Below are positions 6,662 to 11,582 of a DNA stretch of 11,582 nucleotides, in pieces. Under the pieces are notes generated by a model. That model was given only the letters and a program-made list of their open reading frames with translations. It had not been told where the DNA came from and did no database searches. The stretch spans positions 1 to 11,582 of the forward strand of contig JAQXNP010000220.1 of assembly GCA_029098065.1 (NCBI GenBank), given 5' to 3'. Position 1 is the first letter of the stretch, and every line of letters starts with the position of its first letter. Source of the stretch: Clostridiales bacterium (GTDB taxonomy: Bacteria; Bacillota; Clostridia; Oscillospirales; Oscillospiraceae). The position numbers and the translations under genes are program-made.

Positions 6662-7255
6662 ATGTTTTTCTCCAAAAACAAGGCTCCCGGTGTGACCTGG
6701 CTCGTGGTGGGCCTGGGCAACACGGGGGATGAGTATGAACACACCCGCCACAATATGGGCTTCGATGTGCTGGACACTCTGGCCGACCAGCTGGACATCC
6801 CCATCCAGCGGCTGAAGTTCAGAGCCCTCACCAACACCGCCGTGGTGGGCGGGGAAAAGGTCCTGCTGATGAAGCCGGTGACCTTCATGAACCTGTCCGG
6901 GGAGGCAGTGGAGCAGGCGGCCTCCTTCTACAAGATCCCCCCCTCCCGCATTCTGGTGATCTCGGATGAGGTCGCCCTCCCCCCCGGCAAACTGCGGATC
7001 CGGCCCTCCGGCTCCGCGGGCGGCCACAACGGGCTGAAAAACATCATCGCCCATCTCCACTCCGACCAGTTCCCCCGCATCCGCGTGGGCGTGGGCCAGA
7101 AGCCCCACCCCGACTACGACATGGCTGACTGGGTGCTGGGCCGCCCCCAGGGCGAGGATCAAGCGGCCATAGACGCCGCTGTCAAACGGGCCGCCGACGC
7201 CGTCTCCTGCGTCATTCAGGAGGGCGTGGACCGGGCCATGAACAAATTCAACTGA
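6662..7255 (+). CDS. pth: Peptidyl-tRNA hydrolase
   Basis: Cleaves the ester bond of peptidyl-tRNAs released by abortive translation, so the tRNA can be recharged; normally essential. The protein is 197 aa, the usual length. Catalytic and binding residues are in place: Asn20 in GLGNTG, the general base His30 in HTRHNMGF, MKPVTFMNLSG at 70-80, Asp102 in SDEVALPPG and Asn123 in GGHNGLKNI. The position before Asp102 is Ser, where E. coli has His. The first ten residues (MFFSKNKAPG) form a short extension before the beta-strand TWLVVGLGN. The start has AAGGTGA ending 4 nt before the ATG. No promoter fits between the upstream terminator and the start, so expression must come from readthrough or from a promoter inside prs. 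In Bacillus the homologue spoVC sits in the same neighbourhood, next to ctc. Confidence 0.96.
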   Translation: MFFSKNKAPGVTWLVVGLGNTGDEYEHTRHNMGFDVLDTLADQLDIPIQRLKFRALTNTAVVGGEKVLLMKPVTFMNLSGEAVEQAASFYKIPPSRILVISDEVALPPGKLRIRPSGSAGGHNGLKNIIAHLHSDQFPRIRVGVGQKPHPDYDMADWVLGRPQGEDQAAIDAAVKRAADAVSCVIQEGVDRAMNKFN

Positions 7256-7266
7256 CCGCTTTCCCC

Positions 7267-7295
7267 TTGCTTCCGTCCCCTTTTGGGTATATACT
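7267..7295 (+). promoter_or_regulatory. Candidate promoter of mfd
   Basis: TTGCTT (7267-7272) and TATACT (7290-7295) are separated by 17 bp, in the gap between pth and mfd. The -35 box matches only TTG, but the -10 box and spacing are good. The start near 7302 would give a leader of about 69 nt. Confidence 0.6.
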
Positions 7296-7305
7296 GGCCA
7301 TACTA

Positions 7306-7328
7306 CCCCCCTCCCTCCGGGAGCGGGG
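7306..7328 (+). other. GC-rich stem-loop in the pth-mfd gap
   Basis: TCCC (7312-7315) pairs with GGGA (7319-7322) around a TCC loop. The stem continues through C7311-G7323, a C-C mismatch, then four C-G pairs. Only a short CTTTC follows, so as a terminator for pth it would be weak. If the promoter at 7267-7295 is real, the hairpin lies within the first few nucleotides of the mfd leader and might stabilise the mRNA. Confidence 0.45.
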
Positions 7329-7370
7329 GCTTTCGGCGTTCCTTCCATCTCCGCTTTTCAGGAGGTCCCC

Positions 7371-10300
7371 ATGAAACAGCTCCTCTCCGCCCTGAACGGC
7401 GTCCCCGAATTTCAAAGCCTCCTCTCCGCCCTGGACTCCGGCGCCTCCCCGGCGGCGGTGTCCGGGCTCTCTCCCGTTCACCGGGCCCACTTCGCCGCCG
7501 GCCTGCGGCAGGAGACCGGCCGGCCCGTGGTGGTCCTCTGCGCCGACGACGCCGAGTGCGCCCGCATGGCCGCCGATCTGGAGGCGCTCTCCGGCGAGCC
7601 CTGCCTCACCCTCCCCGCCAGGGAGTTCACTTTCCACAACGCCGCTGTGGTCTCCCGCCAGTGGGAGCACCGCCGGCTCAGTGTCCTTCAGGCCATGGCG
7701 GAGGGCCGTTTCTCCTTCGCCGCCGCCTCAGCGGAGGCCGTCCTCCAGCGCACCATGCCCCCCGACCTGCTCGCCCGGGCCAGCCGCACCCTCAAAATGG
7801 GGGAGCGGTACGACCTGGCCGAACTGGCCGAGGCTCTGACCGCGGCGGGCTATACCCGCTGCGCCCAGGTGGAGGGCATGGGTCAGTTCGCCCTCCGGGG
7901 CGGCATTCTGGACTTTTTCTCCCCCGCCCACCCCCAGCCCGTTCGGGCAGAGCTGTTCGGGGATGAGGTGGACTCCATGGGCCTGTTCGATCCGGCCACC
8001 CAGCGGAGGACCCAGCAGCTGGAGGAGTCCCGCATCCTCCCCGCCGCGGAGGTCCTGCCCCAGCTGGCCCCCGGCGGCATGGCGGGGCTGGCCCGGGCTC
8101 TGGACCAGCGGCTGGCCGCGGCTGTGAAAAAGGGCGCCGCCCCCGACCAGCTTCTGGTCACTCTGGCCGAGGACAAGGAAAAGCTGGAAAACGGCCTGAC
8201 CTTCCCCGCTCTGGACCGCTATCTGGCCCTCATCTATCCCAAACTGGCCACGGCGGCGGACTATCTGCCCCCCGACGCTCTGGTCCTCATCAGTGAGAGT
8301 CCCCGCTTTCAGGAGCGGGGCAGAAACTACCTCTGGCAGCTGGGGGAGGATGTCACCGCCCTGTCGGAAAACGGCACCCTTCTGGTCGAGCTGGGTACCT
8401 ATGCCCGGACCCCGGAGGAGCTGGCCGCCAGGCTGGAGGACTGGCCGGTGGCCTATCTGGACTCCTTCCCCTCCTCCCGGTATCCCAGCCGGCCCCGCAC
8501 CCTGCTGTCGGCGGCCGCCAAGCAGCTTCCCTCCTACGGCGTCAGTCTGGAGACCGCCGTGTCCGACCTCGCCCACTACCGCAATGCCGGCTACCGGGTG
8601 GTGGTGCTGGCGGGCACCGAACAGCGGTGCCTGAATCTCCAGTCCCTCCTGCGGGAGCAGAAGCTCCGCACCGCCGTGGACTTCCAGCTCCACGCCCTCC
8701 CCGAGCCGGGCGGCGCGGTCATCTGCCGGGGCGGACTGTCCGCCGGGATGGAGTACCCCTCCGCCAGGCTGGCCATTCTTACCGAGGGCCAGGCCGCCCC
8801 GGTGAAGAAGAAAAAGCCCAAAGCCCCCACCAACCGGGAAAAACTGAAATCCTACGCCGATCTCTCCCCCGGGGATCTGGTGGTCCACCAGCAGCACGGC
8901 ATCGGCCGCTACTCCGGCATGGTCAAACTCCCGGTGGACGGCGTGGAGAAGGACTATATCAAAATCGCCTACGCCGGGGCCGACGTGCTCTACGTCCCCG
9001 CCACCCAGCTGGATCAGGTGAGCAAGTACATCGGCGGGGGCGAGGACGCCAACGAGACCAAAAAGCTCTCCAAGCTGGGGGGCGGCGATTGGGAACGTCA
9101 GAAGTCCCGGGCCAAAAAGGCGGTACAGGATCTGGCCAAGGGCCTCATCCAGCTCTATGCCCAGCGCCAGCGCCAGCCCGGCTTCGCTTTTTCCCCCGAC
9201 TCCCCCTGGATGAAGGAATTTGAAGAGGAGTTCGAGTACACCGAAACGGAAGACCAGCTGCGCTGCGTGGCGGAGATCAAGCGGGACATGGAGGCGCCCC
9301 GCCCCATGGACCGCCTTCTCTGCGGCGATGTGGGCTACGGCAAGACCGAGGTGGCCTTCCGGGCCATCATGAAATGCGTTCTGGACGGAAAGCAGGCCGC
9401 CATTCTGGTGCCCACCACCGTTCTGGCCCGGCAGCACTTTCTCTCCGCCAAGAAGCGCTTCGCCAAATACCCGGTGGAGATCGACGTCATTTCCCGCTTC
9501 CGCACCAGCGCCCAGATGAAAGCCACCCTGGCCGGCGTGGCCTCGGGCAAGGTAGATCTGCTCATTGGCACCCACCGCCTTCTCCAGAAGGATGTCCATT
9601 TCAAGGACCTGGGCCTGCTGGTGGTGGACGAGGAGCAGCGCTTCGGCGTCACCCACAAGGAAAAGCTGAAGGAACTGGCCCGGCAGGTGGACGTGCTCAC
9701 CCTGTCGGCCACCCCCATCCCCCGGACGCTGAACATGGCCCTCTCCGGCATCCGGGACATGTCCACCCTGGAGGAGCCCCCCCAGGACCGCCAGCCGGTG
9801 CAGACCTATGTGATGGAGCACGACTGGTCCGTCCTCTCCGACGCCATGCGCCGGGAGCTGGAGCGGGGCGGCCAGGTCTATTACCTCCACAACCGGGTGG
9901 AGACCATCTCCCGCACCGCCGCCCAGATCCAGCGCCTGCTGGGAGAGGACGTCACGGTGGGCATCGCCCACGGCAAGATGACCCAGGAGGAACTGAATGA
10001 CGTCATGACCCGTATGTCAGAGGGGGAAGTGGATGTCCTTGTCTGCACCACCATCATTGAGACAGGGATTGACATTCCCAATGTAAACACCCTCATCATC
10101 GAGGACGCCGACAAGATGGGTCTGGCCCAGCTCCACCAGATCCGGGGCCGGGTGGGCCGTTCCAGCCGCCGGGCCTTCGCCTATCTGACCTACCGCCGGG
10201 GCAAGGTCCTCTCCGAGGTGGCCTCCAAACGCCTGGGGGCCATCCGGGAATTTGCCGAATTCGGCTCCGGCTTCAAAATCGCCATGCGGGATCTGGAGAT

Positions 10301-10847
10301 CCGGGGCGCCGGCAACGTACTGGGCCCGGAGCAGTCGGGCTTCCTGGTCAGCGTGGGCTATGATATGTACCTGAAGCTGCTGGAGGAGGCTGTTCTCACG
10401 GAGCGGGGAGAGAAGGCGGAGATTCCCGCCGAGTGTTCCGCCGACCTGACGGTGTCGGCCTCCATCCCCGACCGGTACGTCCCCTCCCCCGAGCAGCGGA
10501 TGGACCTCTACCGCCGCATCGCCATGATCCGCAGCGAGGAGGACGCCGACGACCTCACCGACGAGCTCATCGACCGCTACGGCGACCCGCCCCGGCAGGT
10601 GAACAACCTCATCACGGTGGCCCTCCTCCGCGCCGACGCCGCCCGTCAGGGCATCTCCGAACTGACCCAGAAGGGGAACAACCTGCTCTTCTCTCTGGCC
10701 TCCTTTGATCTGCGCCGGGTGTCCGCCCTGTGCGCCCTGCCCCGGTACAAGGGCCGTCTGCTCTTCTCCGCCGGGGAGAAACCCGCCCTGACCCTCCGGC
10801 TGAAGAATGGGGAGGACCCTCTGAAAACCGCCCGGAGCGGCGGCTGA
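7371..10847 (+). CDS. mfd: Transcription-repair coupling factor Mfd
   Basis: A DNA translocase that removes stalled RNA polymerase from lesions and recruits UvrA for nucleotide excision repair. The 1158-aa length matches the family (about 1150-1180). Domains in order: a UvrB-like N-terminal region (about 1-330, including GQFALRGGILDFFSP); a Lys-rich linker; the CarD-like RNA polymerase interaction domain starting near 494 (SYADLSPGDLVVHQQHGIGRY); and a RecG-like helicase pair. Helicase motifs are Walker A GDVGYGKTE near 651-659, DEEQRFG near 753, LSATPIPRT near 778, TTIIETGIDIPN and QIRGRVGR near 923-930. The C-terminal regulatory domain ends the protein. As usual for Mfd, the UvrB-like part has no Walker motif. 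The ATG has AGGAGGT 4 nt upstream. All expected motifs are present and nothing appears broken. Confidence 0.98.
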   Translation: MKQLLSALNGVPEFQSLLSALDSGASPAAVSGLSPVHRAHFAAGLRQETGRPVVVLCADDAECARMAADLEALSGEPCLTLPAREFTFHNAAVVSRQWEHRRLSVLQAMAEGRFSFAAASAEAVLQRTMPPDLLARASRTLKMGERYDLAELAEALTAAGYTRCAQVEGMGQFALRGGILDFFSPAHPQPVRAELFGDEVDSMGLFDPATQRRTQQLEESRILPAAEVLPQLAPGGMAGLARALDQRLAAAVKKGAAPDQLLVTLAEDKEKLENGLTFPALDRYLALIYPKLATAADYLPPDALVLISESPRFQERGRNYLWQLGEDVTALSENGTLLVELGTYARTPEELAARLEDWPVAYLDSFPSSRYPSRPRTLLSAAAKQLPSYGVSLETAVSDLAHYRNAGYRVVVLAGTEQRCLNLQSLLREQKLRTAVDFQLHALPEPGGAVICRGGLSAGMEYPSARLAILTEGQAAPVKKKKPKAPTNREKLKSYADLSPGDLVVHQQHGIGRYSGMVKLPVDGVEKDYIKIAYAGADVLYVPATQLDQVSKYIGGGEDANETKKLSKLGGGDWERQKSRAKKAVQDLAKGLIQLYAQRQRQPGFAFSPDSPWMKEFEEEFEYTETEDQLRCVAEIKRDMEAPRPMDRLLCGDVGYGKTEVAFRAIMKCVLDGKQAAILVPTTVLARQHFLSAKKRFAKYPVEIDVISRFRTSAQMKATLAGVASGKVDLLIGTHRLLQKDVHFKDLGLLVVDEEQRFGVTHKEKLKELARQVDVLTLSATPIPRTLNMALSGIRDMSTLEEPPQDRQPVQTYVMEHDWSVLSDAMRRELERGGQVYYLHNRVETISRTAAQIQRLLGEDVTVGIAHGKMTQEELNDVMTRMSEGEVDVLVCTTIIETGIDIPNVNTLIIEDADKMGLAQLHQIRGRVGRSSRRAFAYLTYRRGKVLSEVASKRLGAIREFAEFGSGFKIAMRDLEIRGAGNVLGPEQSGFLVSVGYDMYLKLLEEAVLTERGEKAEIPAECSADLTVSASIPDRYVPSPEQRMDLYRRIAMIRSEEDADDLTDELIDRYGDPPRQVNNLITVALLRADAARQGISELTQKGNNLLFSLASFDLRRVSALCALPRYKGRLLFSAGEKPALTLRLKNGEDPLKTARSGG

Positions 10848-10857
10848 TCCCTCCCTC

Positions 10858-10886
10858 TTGCAATTTTCCCCCATATCCGCTATGAT
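10858..10886 (+). promoter_or_regulatory. Promoter of the DUF4230-like gene
   Basis: TTGCAA (10858-10863), a 17-bp spacer and TATGAT (10881-10886), starting 11 bp after the mfd stop. Transcription should begin near 10893, about 22 nt before the ATG at 10915. This rules out the longer reading that would start at the TTG of the -35 box. Confidence 0.75.
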
Positions 10887-10914
10887 GGGGAAAAAGAGAG
10901 AGGAGCGCCTCCCC

Positions 10915-11532
10915 ATGGCCAATACCAAAGAGCGGGTCCGTCCCGTCAAAACACTGAAATACCTCATCCTGGGCGTCATTCTCTGCGCCGCGGTGGGCGC
11001 GGCCTGTTTCCTGCTGGGCCGCTCCGCCTCGCCGGAGAACACCCGGATCGACGCGGTGGTCATTGAGAATCAGCTTGCCCAGATCAGCGAACTGGGCACC
11101 GTCAGCTACCGCTACACCAACATGGCCCAGTTTGAAAACAGCAGCGACTTTTACGGCGTCACCATCCCCTTCACCACCAAACGCTTTATCCTCACCTACG
11201 ATGGGGAGATCAAGGCGGGCACCGACCTGTCCCAGGCGTCGGTGACCGTCTCCGGCAGCCGGGTCACCGTCCGCCTTGCCGCCGCCCAAATCCTCTCCCA
11301 TGAGATCGACGAGGACAGTGTGGAGGTCTTTGACGAGAAAACCAGCATTTTCAACCCTTTCACCGTGGAGGATTTCTCCTCCTTCCAGGCCGACCAGAAG
11401 CAGGCGATGGAAGCCAAAGCCCTGGAGAAAGGGCTTCTCACCGAAGCATCAGACAAGGCCGGGAGCACGGTTTTCTCCCTGCTCCGCGCCGCTCTGCCGG
11501 AGGACTGGGAACTGGAAGTGACCATCTCCTGA
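10915..11532 (+). CDS. Membrane-anchored DUF4230-like protein
   Basis: A 205-aa protein of unknown function. After a basic N-terminus (KERVRPVKTLK) a single hydrophobic segment runs about residues 15-34 (LILGVILCAAVGAACFLLG), with no lipobox cleavage pattern that I trust, so I read it as a signal anchor with the rest outside the cell. The exposed part has IENQLAQISELGTVSYRYTN, then TTKRFILTYDGEIKAG and a beta-rich core, which resembles DUF4230-family proteins of Firmicutes. The C-terminal third is helical and charged (DQKQAMEAKALEKG). The ATG at 10915 is preceded by GAGGAG, 9 nt upstream. The gene has its own promoter after mfd, and a probable terminator follows. Its role cannot be inferred from the neighbours; the family name is from memory of the pattern. 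Confidence 0.85.
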   Translation: MANTKERVRPVKTLKYLILGVILCAAVGAACFLLGRSASPENTRIDAVVIENQLAQISELGTVSYRYTNMAQFENSSDFYGVTIPFTTKRFILTYDGEIKAGTDLSQASVTVSGSRVTVRLAAAQILSHEIDEDSVEVFDEKTSIFNPFTVEDFSSFQADQKQAMEAKALEKGLLTEASDKAGSTVFSLLRAALPEDWELEVTIS

Positions 11533-11548
11533 GCCGCCCCCTCCAACG

Positions 11549-11582
11549 AAAAAGCGTCCGGCATGAGACCCGTCCTGCCGGA
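11549..11582. terminator. Probable terminator cut by the window end
   Basis: AAAAAGCG (11549-11556) leads into TCCGGCA (11557-11563), which is inversely repeated as TGCCGGA at 11576-11582 around a 12-nt loop. An A-run, then a stem, at the end of a gene suggests a bidirectional terminator whose far side (expected CGCTTTTT) lies beyond the window. Confidence 0.6.

Noticed and set aside
7728..9971. 747-aa open frame on the minus strand across mfd
   Set aside because: It is the antisense of mfd. The protein is Gly/His/Leu-rich without any known motif, and the plus frame carries every Mfd motif. Such frames are common in GC-rich genes.
1..11582. Mobile elements, tRNA genes, CRISPR arrays, long repeats
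   Set aside because: No transposase or integrase gene, no terminal repeats, no cloverleaf-like stretch and no spaced direct repeats were seen; gene-free gaps are all shorter than 200 bp and are accounted for by control signals.

Overview
The window looks like GC-rich chromosomal core DNA from an anaerobic Clostridia-type Firmicute. A gut Oscillospiraceae member such as a Flavonifractor/Intestinimonas relative is my best guess, not proven. The basis is strong AGGAGG-type ribosome binding sites, clear sigma-A promoters with 17-bp spacers, a clostridial-type thiolase start, a YtrA-type GntR/ABC operon and the Firmicute gene order glmU-prs-pth-mfd. I see no mobile element, tRNA, rRNA, CRISPR array or phage gene.

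Left part, minus strand (1-3557). At the edge is the first 40 codons of an acetyl-CoA acetyltransferase (thiolase), with its own promoter and a near-perfect Rex (NADH/NAD+ sensor) operator just upstream of the -35 box. Upstream of it, reading right to left, is a three-gene operon: a YtrA-family GntR repressor, an ABC ATPase and a large ABC permease. The genes overlap (ATGA at the first junction). An ACTGTA-N13-TACAGT inverted repeat at the predicted transcription start has the layout of the YtrA operator, so the operon probably represses itself.

Middle (3558-4301). A divergent promoter drives a single small HD-domain putative phosphohydrolase, closed by a good intrinsic terminator.

Right part, plus strand (4311-11532). 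In order: a GlmU homologue, PRPP synthetase (prs), peptidyl-tRNA hydrolase (pth), the transcription-repair coupling factor (mfd) and a membrane-anchored DUF4230-like protein. Separate promoters are visible before glmU, mfd and the last gene, and a strong terminator lies between prs and pth. The block serves housekeeping: cell-wall amino sugar supply, PRPP for nucleotide synthesis, peptidyl-tRNA recycling and DNA repair at stalled RNA polymerase.

The most unusual item is GlmU. Its C-terminal acetyltransferase half is intact with the expected catalytic residues. Its N-terminal uridyltransferase half has lost the nucleotide-binding loop and roughly 40 internal residues, so it is probably only an acetyltransferase. 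The two operator-like palindromes (Rex and YtrA) are the clearest regulatory predictions. I did not find a wholly new multi-gene system here.
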